A DNA stretch of 64,000 nucleotides from the NCBI RefSeq assembly GCF_001278075.1, contig NZ_CP011340.1:7871501-7935500 (forward strand), written 5' to 3'. Both the position numbers and the translations under genes were made by a program. The stretch is from Streptomyces pristinaespiralis. Lineage in GTDB: Bacteria > Actinomycetota > Actinomycetes > Streptomycetales > Streptomycetaceae. Positions within the stretch are counted from its first letter, which is position 1, and every line of letters starts with the position of its first letter. The notes beneath the pieces are model-generated. The model was not told the DNA's origin, did not search any database, and was given only the letters and a program-made list of their open reading frames with translations. Positions 9,220 through 17,474 of this stretch are shown one piece after another.

Positions 9220-9905
9220 CGGGCCGACGCCTCCTTCTTCGCACCCGTGACCAGCACACCGAGCCTGGTCAGTTCACCCTTGCTGGAACGGCTCAGCAGC
9301 CGCATCACCAGAACGGTGAGCAGCCCTTCACTGACCGCCAGCGGAAGCTGCGTGACGGCGAAGATGCCGCCGAACTTCGCCAGGGCGCCGGGGATGCCGC
9401 TGCCCGGATCGGGGAAGGCCAGCGCCAACTGCACGCTGGTGACGCAGTACGTGGACAGGTCGGCGACGAACGCGCCGAAGAACACACTCACCATCAGCGG
9501 CACGTCGAACCGGCGCAGCAGCCGGTACACCCCGTATCCCGCCCACGGCCCGACCACCGCCATGGAGAAGACGTTCGCGCCCAGCGTGGTGAGGCCGCCG
9601 TGGGCCAGCAACAGGGCCTGGAAGAGCAGCGTGATGGTGCCCAGCACCGCCATGATCGGCGGTCTGAACAGAATGGCCCCGAGGCCCGTCCCTGTCGGGT
9701 GCGAGCAGCTGCCCGTCACCGACGGGATCTTCAGCGCCGACAGGACGAACGTGAACGCCCCGGACGCGCCGAGCAGCAGGGTCGACTCCGGATTGGACCT
9801 GACCTCGCGGTTCAGGGCTCGTACGCCGTGGACGACGAACGGGGCGGATGCGGCGCCCCAGGCGACCGCGTGCAGCGGGGGCAGATACCCCTCGGCTATA
9901 TGCAT
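9216..9905 (-). CDS. cbiM: Cobalt substrate-binding membrane protein CbiM
   Basis: 229 residues when started at ATG 9905, giving the invariant N-terminus [10 protein letters not shown] whose amino group and His2 bind the metal. The in-frame ATG at 9944 would add 13 residues, put the start next to the riboswitch core and bury the metal-binding N-terminus, so I reject it. The conserved [15 protein letters not shown] segment near residue 75 supplies further ligand histidines. It is the S component for Co2+ and the first gene of cbiMNQO. Confidence 0.93.
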   Translation of the reverse strand: MHIAEGYLPPLHAVAWGAASAPFVVHGVRALNREVRSNPESTLLLGASGAFTFVLSALKIPSVTGSCSHPTGTGLGAILFRPPIMAVLGTITLLFQALLLAHGGLTTLGANVFSMAVVGPWAGYGVYRLLRRFDVPLMVSVFFGAFVADLSTYCVTSVQLALAFPDPGSGIPGALAKFGGIFAVTQLPLAVSEGLLTVLVMRLLSRSSKGELTRLGVLVTGAKKEASAR

Positions 9906-9949
9906 GATGTGGGAGACCCTCTCCAGCACCTCGTGGATGGACAACGCAC

Positions 9950-10110
9950 CCTGGCCGGTCTCCTGGCTGACGGGTCATGCCGCCCGGACTCCGCCTTCCC
10001 GGGCACCGCGCGTCGCGCGGTGTCCCAGTGGCTCCCCGTGAGGGGGTGGAGCCGGACTTCCCGATCACAGTGGCGAGGGCCGCACCGGTACCGCACCGGT
10101 TTCCCGAACA
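9950..10110 (-). promoter_or_regulatory. Cobalamin (B12) riboswitch upstream of cbiMNQO
   Basis: Read on the minus strand, the leader contains the near-invariant B12 box CAGCCAGGAGACCGGCC (9953-9969), GCCACTG elements and a GGGAAG stem segment, in the order expected of a cobalamin aptamer. The B12 box ends about 47 bases before the CbiM start codon, so the expression platform most likely sequesters the cbiM ribosome site. High cobalamin should switch off cobalt uptake, a known logic for cbiMNQO. I identified it by motif, without structure scoring. Confidence 0.88.
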
Positions 10111-10225
10111 CCAAGGCCCCGTGACAGTAATGCGCCGACCAGCGACATCACAAGCCGCGCACGGGCGCACCGGCGGGCGGCAGGGTGAGCCGTTCGCCAC
10201 ACCCGCCGCCGCGCCGCCCCGTCCG

Positions 10226-10636
10226 TCACTGCTTGCGGTAGCCGTACGCCTCCGCCGCAGCGGCCTCCACCGCGTCCAGATCGCCGCCGGCCGAGGCCGT
10301 CACCACGGCCGCGACCGCGCCCTCCACGAACGGCGCGTCCACCAGACGCGTCCCGGTGGGAAGTTCGTCACCCTCGGCCAGCAGCGCCTTGACCGTCAGC
10401 ACGGCGCTGCCCAGATCGACGAGGACCGCGACGCCCGCACCGGCATCGACCTCCTCCGCCGCGGCGGTGATCAGCTCGGAGCTGGTGCCGAGGCCGCCGT
10501 CGGGAGTGCCGCCCGCCGGGGCGACCTGGGCCGTGGCGCCACCCCCGGCGAGCGCCTTGGCCATTTCGGCGACCGCGGTGGCCACCTCCCTGCTGTGCGA
10601 GACCAGCACGATGCCCACCGTCTTGCCGTCACCCAT
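10226..10636 (-). CDS. dhaM: PTS-dependent dihydroxyacetone kinase phosphotransferase subunit DhaM
   Basis: 136 residues, a single EIIA-mannose-like domain. The phosphorylated His is His14 in IVLVSHSREVA. The VDLGSAVLTVKALL segment is typical of DhaM. Unlike the E. coli protein, it has no fused HPr or EI-like domains, so it must take phosphate from free HPr, plausibly the ptsH/ptsI products at 59-61 kb. It passes phosphate to ADP bound on DhaL. The start overlaps the dhaL stop by one base; last gene of dhaKLM. Confidence 0.93.
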   Translation of the reverse strand: MGDGKTVGIVLVSHSREVATAVAEMAKALAGGGATAQVAPAGGTPDGGLGTSSELITAAAEEVDAGAGVAVLVDLGSAVLTVKALLAEGDELPTGTRLVDAPFVEGAVAAVVTASAGGDLDAVEAAAAEAYGYRKQ

Positions 10637-11256
10637 CAGGCCGCCCCCTCCGCCGTGTCGGCGAGCGCCGCCAGCAGCAGCGCCGACGAGGTGGCACCCG
10701 GGTCCTGATGGCCGATGCTCCGTTCACCGAGGTAGCTCGCCCTGCCCTTGCGGGCCTGCAACGGCACGGTGTCCGACGCCCCCTGCTCAGCCGCCTCGCG
10801 GGCCGCCGCGAACGACTCCGTGCTGTCGCCGAGCGCCGCCACCGCGGGCTCGAGGGCGTCCAGCATCGTCTTGTCACCGGCTTTCGCCCCACCGAGCTGT
10901 GCCACCGCCGCCACACCGGTCCGCAGGGCCTCTGCCAGCTGCCCCGGCGTCACCTCGGCATCGTCGCCCAGCGCTTTGCCGGTGCGCCGCAGCAGCGTCC
11001 CGTACAGAGGGCCCGACGCCCCGCCGACCGTCGACACCAGCTGCCGTCCGGCCAGCATCAGCACGGCGCCCGGCGTCGCCGGGGGCTCCTTCTCCAGCAC
11101 CGCTGCGACGGCGGTGAACCCCCGCTTGAGGTTGCTGCCGTGGTCCGCGTCGCCGATCGCCGAGTCCAGCTCGGTCAGTCGGTCGGCCTCCCGGTCCACC
11201 GAGACGGCGACCGCGGCCAGCCAGCGTCGGAAGAATTCGGCGTCGAGCACAAGCAC
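10636..11256 (-). CDS. dhaL: Dihydroxyacetone kinase ADP-binding subunit DhaL
   Basis: 206 residues from a GTG start at 11256 with AGGGAG upstream. The Mg-ADP site is visible as DSAIGDADHGSN (31-42), with Asp31, Asp36 and Asp38 as metal ligands. The rest is the all-helical DhaL barrel, including GGASGPLYGTLLRR. It holds ADP as a permanent cofactor, receives phosphate from DhaM and transfers it to dihydroxyacetone on DhaK. Confidence 0.95.
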   Translation of the reverse strand: MLVLDAEFFRRWLAAVAVSVDREADRLTELDSAIGDADHGSNLKRGFTAVAAVLEKEPPATPGAVLMLAGRQLVSTVGGASGPLYGTLLRRTGKALGDDAEVTPGQLAEALRTGVAAVAQLGGAKAGDKTMLDALEPAVAALGDSTESFAAAREAAEQGASDTVPLQARKGRASYLGERSIGHQDPGATSSALLLAALADTAEGAA

Positions 11257-11304
11257 TCCCTGGGATCGGTCGGTTCGAACGGCGTGATCTCGAGGCTCCG
11301 GCCC

Positions 11305-12291
11305 TCAGCGCCCCCACCGTAGCGCCGGGGTCTGCACCGGCGCGTCCCACAGCCTCAGCAGCTCCTCGTCCACCTGACAGAGGGTCACGGAAGTACCGGC
11401 CATGTCGAGGGAGGTCACGTAGTTGCCGACGAGCGTACGGGCCACCGCCACGTCCCGTTCCGCCAGCACCCGCTGCACCTCGGCGTTGAACCCGTACAGC
11501 TCCAGCAGCGGCGTCGCGCCCATCCCGTTGACCAGCGCGATCACCGGGCCGGAGGGCCGCAGGTCCTCCAGCACGGCGTCGACGGCGAAGTCGGCGATCT
11601 CCCGCGAGGTCATCATGGGGCGGCGCTCCCGGCCCGGTTCACCGTGGATGCCGATGCCCAGCTCCAGCTCGCCGGACGGCAGATCGAAGGTGGGGCCGCC
11701 CTTCGACGGTGTGCTGCACGCGCTCAGCGCCACCCCGAAGCTGCGGGACGACTCGTTCACCTGACGGCCGATCGCCTCCACCCGCTCCAGCGGGGCCCGC
11801 TCCTCCGCGGCGGCACCCGCGATCTTCTCCACGAACAGGGTCGCCCCGGTGCCGCGCCGCCCTGCCGTGTACAGGCTGTCCGTCACCGCGACGTCGTCGT
11901 TGACGAGGACCTTCCCCAGCCGCACGCCCTCGTCCTCGGCGAGTTCCGCCGCCATGTCGAAGTTCAGTACGTCTCCGGTGTAGTTCTTCACGATGAACAG
12001 CACGCCCTCGCCGCTGTCGACGGCGGCGGCCGCCCGCACCATCTGGTCGGGCACCGGGCTGGTGAACACCTCCCCGGGACAGGCGCCGTCGAGCATCCCG
12101 AACCCGACGAACCCGCCGTGCAGCGGCTCGTGCCCCGAGCCGCCGCCGGAGACGAGCCCCACTTTCCCCGCGACGGGGGCGTCACGCCGCACGATCACCC
12201 GGTTCTCCACGTCCACGGCCAGCTCGGGGTGGGCCGCCGCCATCCCGCGGAGCGCGTCCGCGACCACGGTCTCGGGGACATTGATGAGCAT
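11305..12291 (-). CDS. dhaK: Dihydroxyacetone kinase substrate-binding subunit DhaK
   Basis: 328 residues; ATG at 12291 with AGGAGG. GGGSGHEP (49-56) forms part of the DHA pocket and GIHGEPG contains His216, which binds dihydroxyacetone covalently as a hemiaminal. First gene of dhaKLM, with a 48-bp gap to dhaL. The pathway makes dihydroxyacetone phosphate for glycolysis, driven by PTS phosphate. The longer upstream frame to 12594 is only read-through across a decayed pseudogene. Confidence 0.96.
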   Translation of the reverse strand: MLINVPETVVADALRGMAAAHPELAVDVENRVIVRRDAPVAGKVGLVSGGGSGHEPLHGGFVGFGMLDGACPGEVFTSPVPDQMVRAAAAVDSGEGVLFIVKNYTGDVLNFDMAAELAEDEGVRLGKVLVNDDVAVTDSLYTAGRRGTGATLFVEKIAGAAAEERAPLERVEAIGRQVNESSRSFGVALSACSTPSKGGPTFDLPSGELELGIGIHGEPGRERRPMMTSREIADFAVDAVLEDLRPSGPVIALVNGMGATPLLELYGFNAEVQRVLAERDVAVARTLVGNYVTSLDMAGTSVTLCQVDEELLRLWDAPVQTPALRWGR

Positions 12292-12329
12292 CCTCAACGG
12301 TTCCTCCTGGGAAAGTTGCCGGCGTGGCC

Positions 12330-12503
12330 GAGAAGGCGTCCAGTATTCAGCCGTCGTCCCGACAGGTGGACGCCGACCTTTCGAATGTCGTCGATCCGGA
12401 AGCGAAAGACCTCCTCGTCGGGTGCCGTTCAGCCGAAGTCGCCGTCCGGCCCGACGATGCAGCCGTCGAGCGAGACGCTCGTCGAACAGGTCACCCTGCG
12501 CAT
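12330..12503 (-). pseudogene. Truncated dihydrofolate-reductase-family (RibD C-terminal-like) pseudogene
   Basis: An ATG at 12503 with a GAGGAGG site opens a frame reading MRRVTCSTSVSLDGCIVGPD, the standard N-terminus of small RibD-C/DHFR-like reductases. The frame hits TGA at 12429-12431, where family members have Trp (usual D-F-x-W). Reading past the stop continues the family sequence for about 30 codons (TAPDEEVFRFRIDDIRKVG, then a GRRL motif), after which similarity ends near 12330. So one nonsense change plus loss of the remaining two thirds. No downstream remainder is visible before dhaK. Confidence 0.75.
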
Positions 12504-12745
12504 CAGAAGTCCTCCTCGTTGACGGCTTCGACAGTACGACCGCCGGACGCCGCGGGACTCGTCGCGACTCGCGAGATCCCTCAGATCTCCCCACCCCAGG
12601 TGAAGATCATGCCGAAGGGCGGCGTTCTTCAACGGTCGAGCGCAGGGCCTGGGACGGCCTGCCGCGGGCGACCGTCCGGCAGCGTGGCGGGCCGCCCGCA
12701 GGGGTAGGGCACACCCGTCGACGGGCGCTGAGGTGGGGGATGCAC
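12504..12745. other. Intergenic stretch between the pseudogene and the next gene
   Basis: Apart from the pseudogene start and the GGTGGGGG ribosome site just before 12740, I see no gene, hairpin or repeat here. It probably holds divergent promoters, but no clear -35/-10 pair stands out. Confidence 0.4.
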
Positions 12746-14014
12746 ATGGATCTGGAGCAGTGGCTCGGTCTGGCGGGCCTGGTGGCCGCCGGTGTCGGCG
12801 TCTACTACGCACGGGGGGCGCTCGCTCCCGAAGACGTCGGGGAGTCAAGGCGCTCCTTCGTCAGCGGACGGAAGGACATGAGCGCACGCTTCGGGGAACT
12901 GTCCGAGACGGCCGCTGACATCCACGTGCGCGCACGCCCCGCGCTGGAGCGGATCGGGACCTCCGCCCTGCTGTGGGAACCGGCCATGCGCCCGCCGCGG
13001 CCGGTCCCGCTGCGGCAGGTGACGCTCGTCTGGCAGGAGAATCCGCCGCCGGCCGACCCTGCTCTGCTCCGGGCGGCCCAGCGGTCCCTGCCGAAGGAGA
13101 CCAGGTCACAGCGGTATGAGCGGTACTCCTCTGCCCTGGGCGATCTCGCCCGGCCCGCCCTCTTCGAAGACCGCCCGTCCTTCCGTCTGGTGCGGGCCGA
13201 CTGGTCGCACCCGGACGGGCCCCGTCTGTACTTCGGCGCCGGCCAGTACTTCGACCTCATCGATCAGAACGAGGCCGTCGCCCATGAACTCGCCGAGGCC
13301 ACGCGACGGGAGCCGGGGCGCCTGCCGTCCCGGGGACGGTTGCCCATGCGCGGCCTCCTCGCTGACGATCCCCTGCTGCTGGCCCGGCGGAAGGTACTTC
13401 CGTCCGTCGGCACCCTGACCCTGCGGCGCACGCCCGACGGGCAGGCGTCGTTCTTCCTGCTCAAAAGAGGCAAGGGCAAGGTCGCCACGGGGGAGGAGAC
13501 GTACGGGCCGCTCCCCGGCGGCATGATCCAGCCCGCCTCCCTGTCGCCCCTCGCACACCGACGGGACCTGTCGCTGTGGCGCGTCATCATGCGCGAGTAC
13601 AACGAGGAACTGCTCGGGGCTCCGGAGGCGACCGGCGACACCGGCACCGAGGTCGACTACGGCCGGCCCCCGTACAGCCTGCTCGACGCGGCGCTGGACG
13701 ACGGTTCGCTGCGGATGTGGTGCTTCGGCATGGCACTGGAACCACTGCACCTCGCCGTGTGCGTGTTGACCGTGGCGGTCTTCGAGGCGCGTACCTTCGA
13801 CACGGTCTTCGCAGAGGCCGTGGAGGAGAACGACGAAGGCAGTGTGATCAGCGGGCGCCGGGCCGACGGCGCCGTGGTGGGACTGCCCTTCACCGAGGCC
13901 AGCGTTGCCGACCTCCCCGCGGACCGCATGTCGTCACCTGCGGCGGGACTCCTGCGACTGGCCCTGCAACACCAGGAGATGCTGCTCGCGCCACCCGGCG
14001 CCACTCCGGGGTGA
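12746..14014 (+). CDS. Uncharacterised membrane-anchored protein with Nudix-like segment
   Basis: 422 residues. One N-terminal hydrophobic helix (WLGLAGLVAAGVGVYYARGA) is followed by a long soluble part. Around residues 255-290 it has PGGMIQPASLSP and then LWRVIMREYNEELLGAP, which resembles the G-x5-E-x7-REUxEExGU Nudix box, but the spacing between the Gly-Gly and the RE..EE block is longer than normal. I therefore call it Nudix-like only. ATG 12746 is favoured over ATG 12740 because of spacing from GGTGGGGG. No operon partner. Confidence 0.7.
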   Translation: MDLEQWLGLAGLVAAGVGVYYARGALAPEDVGESRRSFVSGRKDMSARFGELSETAADIHVRARPALERIGTSALLWEPAMRPPRPVPLRQVTLVWQENPPPADPALLRAAQRSLPKETRSQRYERYSSALGDLARPALFEDRPSFRLVRADWSHPDGPRLYFGAGQYFDLIDQNEAVAHELAEATRREPGRLPSRGRLPMRGLLADDPLLLARRKVLPSVGTLTLRRTPDGQASFFLLKRGKGKVATGEETYGPLPGGMIQPASLSPLAHRRDLSLWRVIMREYNEELLGAPEATGDTGTEVDYGRPPYSLLDAALDDGSLRMWCFGMALEPLHLAVCVLTVAVFEARTFDTVFAEAVEENDEGSVISGRRADGAVVGLPFTEASVADLPADRMSSPAAGLLRLALQHQEMLLAPPGATPG

Positions 14015-14270
14015 GCCGGCCCGGCACGCGCGAGGCGGGGCACGTGAAGCCGAGGATCGTCACGGCCCTGAACCCGGCTGCCGAGCAGGGGACGGGACCG
14101 CCCGGTACCCGGTTCCTCGCGAGCGGCCTGCGCGTTGGCCTGAGCCGGACAGGGGCAGGCACGGCAGTCGTGCCGGAGTCCGGGCGCCGCGCTCATCGGC
14201 CCGCACCAGGGATGTGCTGCCGCGGTGCGCGCCCGGAGGGACTGTCGGTCGCCGCTGATATACGTGAGCC

Positions 14271-14705
14271 ATGACCGCATTCCGTGACTTCAACTTCAAG
14301 CTGCTCGTCGTCGAGCAGCTCATGTACTGGGACAAGACCCTGACCCCGGAGTTCAGCCTGAGGGAGCACATGCGGGCGCGCGGGGTGGAGGACCTCGACG
14401 CCTACGTGGAGGAGAAGGAGCTGGAGTACACCGTCCTCGACGAGGCCCGCGCGTACTTCGAGGCCCTGGAGATACCGGCGGAGCTGCTCGCCACCGTCGA
14501 GGAGCTGACCTTCGACGGCGGACACCAGGCCTTCATGGAGTGCGCCCCGGTCTGGGACGGCGAGGACGATCTCTTCGACGTGCGCTCCCTCGACGACCTG
14601 GACCTCCTGCCGAACCTCAAGCTCTTCACCGGGGCACGCGAGCTGACGCTGACGATCCCGGACGCGGTGGAAGTCCTCGAGGCCAGGGGCATCGCCACAC
14701 GCTAG
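14271..14705 (+). CDS. Uncharacterised small acidic protein (DUF6892-like)
   Basis: 144 residues, strongly acidic, no signal peptide or membrane helix. It starts MTAFRDFNFKLLVVEQLMYW and ends in a leucine-rich beta-like stretch. I believe this N-terminus belongs to a family now called DUF6892, often seen near SMI1/immunity-like proteins, but I cannot confirm that here. A TATACG hexamer at 14259-14264 lies six bases before the ATG, consistent with a leaderless mRNA. Function unknown. Confidence 0.75.
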   Translation: MTAFRDFNFKLLVVEQLMYWDKTLTPEFSLREHMRARGVEDLDAYVEEKELEYTVLDEARAYFEALEIPAELLATVEELTFDGGHQAFMECAPVWDGEDDLFDVRSLDDLDLLPNLKLFTGARELTLTIPDAVEVLEARGIATR

Positions 14706-14790
14706 GTCCGGTCGCTGTGATCGAGGCCGGTGGATCACGGCCGATGGATCCTGGGCCGGCCCGGTCGGACTTTTGACGCCGAGTCGGTGT

Positions 14791-15978
14791 TCAGATACCG
14801 CTCGGCCGGCGGAACTTCGCCCGGAGCACATCGGTGAAGATGCCGATGGGGTCCTCCCAACCGCCGTCGGTCCAGTCGCCGTTGACGTTGGTGGTGACCA
14901 CCTGTTCGCCGTCTCGGGAGCCGTAGGTGTAGGACCACGATCCGAAGAGCGCGCCCCCCATGCCCCAGACCGTTTCCCCGCAGGGCAGTCCCACCGAGGA
15001 AACGCCGAGGCCGTAGGCGGAGTTGGGGATCCAGCCATGGGTGGGCACCGTGGTGAACATGTCGCGTTGCCGCTCCGGTGGCAGTATCCGGCCCCCGAGC
15101 AGGGCGCCGAAGAACCGGTTGAGGTCTCCGGCGGTGGAGATCATGCCGCCGGCTGCCCAGAACATCGATGAGTCGAGCTCGGTCGCGTCGTGGACCGGGG
15201 CCCGGGGGCCGGTGCGGAACAACTTCGTGTAGTGCCGGGAGTGCGGCCCGTGGATCGTCGGGTCGCCGCCCTGCGGCAGGTACGTGCCCGTCAGGCCGAG
15301 TGGGCGGGAGATCCGCTCCGTGATCTCCTCGGCGAGCGTGCGGCCGGTGACCCGCTCGATGATCAGTCCGGCGAGGACGTAGTTGGTGTTGGAGTACGCC
15401 CAGCCCGAACCGGGCGTGAAGGCCGGCTGACGGGATACGGCGATCTGCGCCAGTGACTCGGGGGTGTGTGTCCCGAGGCGGTTCAGCGCTTCCTGGTCAT
15501 CCGTGTAGTTGAAGATCCCGCTGGTGTGGTTGAGCAGCATCCGGATGCTCACCCGGGCACCGTCGTGATGCGGGCCGTGGACCGTACAGGGCAGCCATTG
15601 TTCCGCGGGGTCGTCCAGGCTCAGCCTGCCTTCGGCCGCCAGTTGCAGCACGACGGTGGCCACGAACGTCTTGCTGATGCTGCCGATGCGGAACCGGTCC
15701 TGCTGCGAGCGCTTGCGGCCGGTCCGGGTGTCGGCCACTCCCGCGGTCCCGAACCAGTGCCGGTCGCCGTCGCGGACCTCGGCGAGAATGCCGGGAAGAC
15801 CGCCTCGCGTCACGGCCTGCTCCAGTAAGTGCTGGATCTTCTCGTAGCTCTCGTAGCTCTCGTCGGTCCCGGTCATCGCGGTGCTTGGGGCCGGCGTGGA
15901 CTCGGATGTCGCGCCTGTGGCCTCGGCCGGCCCGGTGCCCGGTCCGCCGCTGTCCGTACGAGTGGTGTGCTGGTGCAC
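14791..15978 (-). CDS. Serine hydrolase of the beta-lactamase / D-Ala-D-Ala carboxypeptidase (S12) family
   Basis: 395 residues from GTG 15978, which has AAGGAGG eight bases upstream. The first 35 residues are polar and low complexity, with no convincing signal peptide. Catalytic motifs: IGSISKTF holds the SxxK serine and lysine, YSNTNY is the Tyr-x-Asn motif, and a WGMGG segment near residue 345 replaces the usual HxG/KTG. A C-terminal TYGSRDGEQVV strand follows. Family members act on D-Ala peptides, esters or lactams. With no clear export signal, an intracellular esterase-like role is as likely as wall processing. Confidence 0.85.
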   Translation of the reverse strand: MHQHTTRTDSGGPGTGPAEATGATSESTPAPSTAMTGTDESYESYEKIQHLLEQAVTRGGLPGILAEVRDGDRHWFGTAGVADTRTGRKRSQQDRFRIGSISKTFVATVVLQLAAEGRLSLDDPAEQWLPCTVHGPHHDGARVSIRMLLNHTSGIFNYTDDQEALNRLGTHTPESLAQIAVSRQPAFTPGSGWAYSNTNYVLAGLIIERVTGRTLAEEITERISRPLGLTGTYLPQGGDPTIHGPHSRHYTKLFRTGPRAPVHDATELDSSMFWAAGGMISTAGDLNRFFGALLGGRILPPERQRDMFTTVPTHGWIPNSAYGLGVSSVGLPCGETVWGMGGALFGSWSYTYGSRDGEQVVTTNVNGDWTDGGWEDPIGIFTDVLRAKFRRPSGI

Positions 15979-16181
15979 GGAGTGGTCCTCCTTGTCGTGT
16001 GTGCTGTGTGGATGACCGCCCGGGCCCTCTTTGCGGCGTGAATCATCGGCCCGCCGGCTCCTGCCAGGGGGCTCGGGGGCCGGCGCGGCGTCTGTTCCGT
16101 CGCGCGGATCCAGGACGCTGCGCATCCCGGCTCGGGCAGGCGGCCGCGGTGTGAGACGGCCGCGTCAGCCGTTTCCAGTGG

Positions 16182-16658
16182 TCAGCGATCCGGGCCGGTG
16201 AGCATCCGCCGTGTACGGTCCGCGAGTTCGGCCTGGTCGATACCGGCCAGGGCGAGAGCGCGTGGCACGGTGCCGATCCGGGCCTGGAGGACCCCGAGCA
16301 GCAGATGCGCCGACCGCAGGTCCTTCTTGCGGGCGGAGGCGAAGCTCCGGTCCAGTGCGAGTTTGGCGGACGCGCCCATCTTGGGCTCCTGGGAAGCATG
16401 GCTCGGCCTGGGAAGGCCATAGGTGGCCGCGGACACCCCGATCATGCTCAGGCTGTGCTCGAACTCCCGGTCCAGTGCCTCGCGGACGGCTGCGCGATCG
16501 AGCCCGGCCGAGGCCAGGACCTGCTGAGCGGTGGAGCCCTGATCGGCGGCGAGCGACAACAGGAGATGGTGCGCGTCGATCGTCGCCGATCCGTCCTCGC
16601 GGGCTTCGTTCATCGCCCGCACGATGACCGCGTGCAGGTACTTGTCAAACGCGCTCAT
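16182..16658 (-). CDS. Clp N-terminal (Clp-R) domain protein
   Basis: 158 residues made of two Clp-N repeats: residues 1-75 (LHAVIVRAMNEAREDGSATI, then HHLLLSLAAD) and 85-155 (ALDRSFASARKKDLRSAHLL onwards). There is no AAA+ ATPase domain, so it is not a chaperone; such stand-alone domains bind protein substrates or adaptors. Its start overlaps the 3' end of the HTH gene by 14 bp, so the two are translated from one transcript. Confidence 0.9.
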   Translation of the reverse strand: MSAFDKYLHAVIVRAMNEAREDGSATIDAHHLLLSLAADQGSTAQQVLASAGLDRAAVREALDREFEHSLSMIGVSAATYGLPRPSHASQEPKMGASAKLALDRSFASARKKDLRSAHLLLGVLQARIGTVPRALALAGIDQAELADRTRRMLTGPDR

Positions 16659-16890
16659 CGCCGCGCCTCCTCAGTTCGACTCCGGCGGCGATGAGCCGCT
16701 TGGCGTGCTTCTTGTGGACGGCCTGGCGGGTGACTCCGAGCGCCTCGGATACCTGCGGCCAGCTCCAGCCCGCCCGCATGGCCTGCTCGACGGCGGCGTC
16801 CTCCAGCTGATCGGCCAGGCGCCGCAACGCCAGGACGGCCGCCAGGGCGTCAGCGGGCTCTTGGGGGAGGGGGTTCTCGGCGGCGGGCAT
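16645..16890 (-). CDS. Small HTH DNA-binding protein, partner of the Clp-N protein
   Basis: 81 residues. A helix-turn-helix is visible in GWSWPQVSEALGVTRQAVHKK (41-61), of the sigma-70 region 4 / MerR-like kind. The first 35 residues are an acidic amphipathic helix suited to dimerisation. There is no ribosome site before the ATG at 16890. Instead a -10 hexamer TACAGT ends seven bases upstream, so the mRNA is probably leaderless. The paired palindromes at 16895-16935 overlap this promoter and suggest autoregulation, perhaps modulated by the Clp-N partner. Confidence 0.85.
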   Translation of the reverse strand: MPAAENPLPQEPADALAAVLALRRLADQLEDAAVEQAMRAGWSWPQVSEALGVTRQAVHKKHAKRLIAAGVELRRRGDERV

Positions 16891-16894
16891 GTAA

Positions 16895-16935
16895 GCAACT
16901 GTAGTTGACTAATGGCGATAGTCAACCGGAGTTGC
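16895..16935 (-). promoter_or_regulatory. Promoter with double CAAC-GTTG operator for the HTH/Clp-N pair
   Basis: The left half GCAACTGTAGTTGACTA (16895-16911) and the right half TAGTCAACCGGAGTTGC (16919-16935) are inverted copies matching at 14 of 17 positions, seven bases apart. Each half is itself a CAAC-n4-GTTG dyad. On the minus strand the same bases contain TTGACT, a 16-base spacer and TACAGT, a good sigma-70-type promoter whose start point would fall at or next to the HTH gene's ATG. A repressor bound here would block RNA polymerase directly. Confidence 0.75.
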
Positions 16936-17019
16936 TAAAAAGGGCGGCAGGGCGGGTGGCGCCCCGGGGGAGTCGCGGTCGCGGACGGCGGCGGTCGCGG
17001 GCGGCCGACGAGCGGCCGC

Positions 17020-17436
17020 TCACCGCACCTGGTGCCGAACGGGCGGACGGGCCCTCCGTGTCCGGTCCTGCCTCCGCGCCGCCAGGACGACGAGCGCGCC
17101 GGAGACGACACCCGCGAAGTAGGGGGACGGCACAAGCAGTACGCCGCCGACGAGACACCACGCCGCGAGACCCCAGCCGATCCCGGCCGGCACGGCGACC
17201 CCGCGGCCGGCAAGGTGCCACACCAAGCAGCCCAGGAGGATCAGGGGCACGGCGAAGCTGCCCGGTCCGGCCCAGAAAGTGACCTGGTTCCGCAGCGTCT
17301 CCACGGTCCGATCGGCGCCCCCGTCGGTCAGTGACAGCGGCACGGCCGCCCAAGGCCCGCTGTCCGTCCAGCCGGTGACGTCCCGCCAGGTGAAGAGAGC
17401 GAGCAGCGACAGGTGCCCGGTCCCGAGCACGAGCAT
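17020..17436 (-). CDS. DUF6463-type small integral membrane protein
   Basis: 138 residues from ATG 17436, with four predicted helices (LSLLALFTW; FAVPLILLGCLVWHLA; IGWGLAAWCLVGGVLL; YFAGVVSGALVVLAA). The family normally starts with a short basic segment before the first helix. Here that segment (NATRNLLRWASGI) lies upstream of the ATG, and the only start-like codon before it is a CTG at 17478 overlapping the stop of the preceding gene (CTGA). Translation may therefore begin at CTG by coupling. Function unknown. Confidence 0.7.
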   Translation of the reverse strand: MLVLGTGHLSLLALFTWRDVTGWTDSGPWAAVPLSLTDGGADRTVETLRNQVTFWAGPGSFAVPLILLGCLVWHLAGRGVAVPAGIGWGLAAWCLVGGVLLVPSPYFAGVVSGALVVLAARRQDRTRRARPPVRHQVR

Positions 17437-17474
17437 GATGCCGCTCGCCCAGCGCAGCAGGTTCCTGGTCGCGT

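Noticed and set aside
9905..9944. Longer CbiM starting at ATG 9944
   Set aside because: CbiM needs the exposed MHIAEG N-terminus for metal binding, and 9944 lies right against the riboswitch core.
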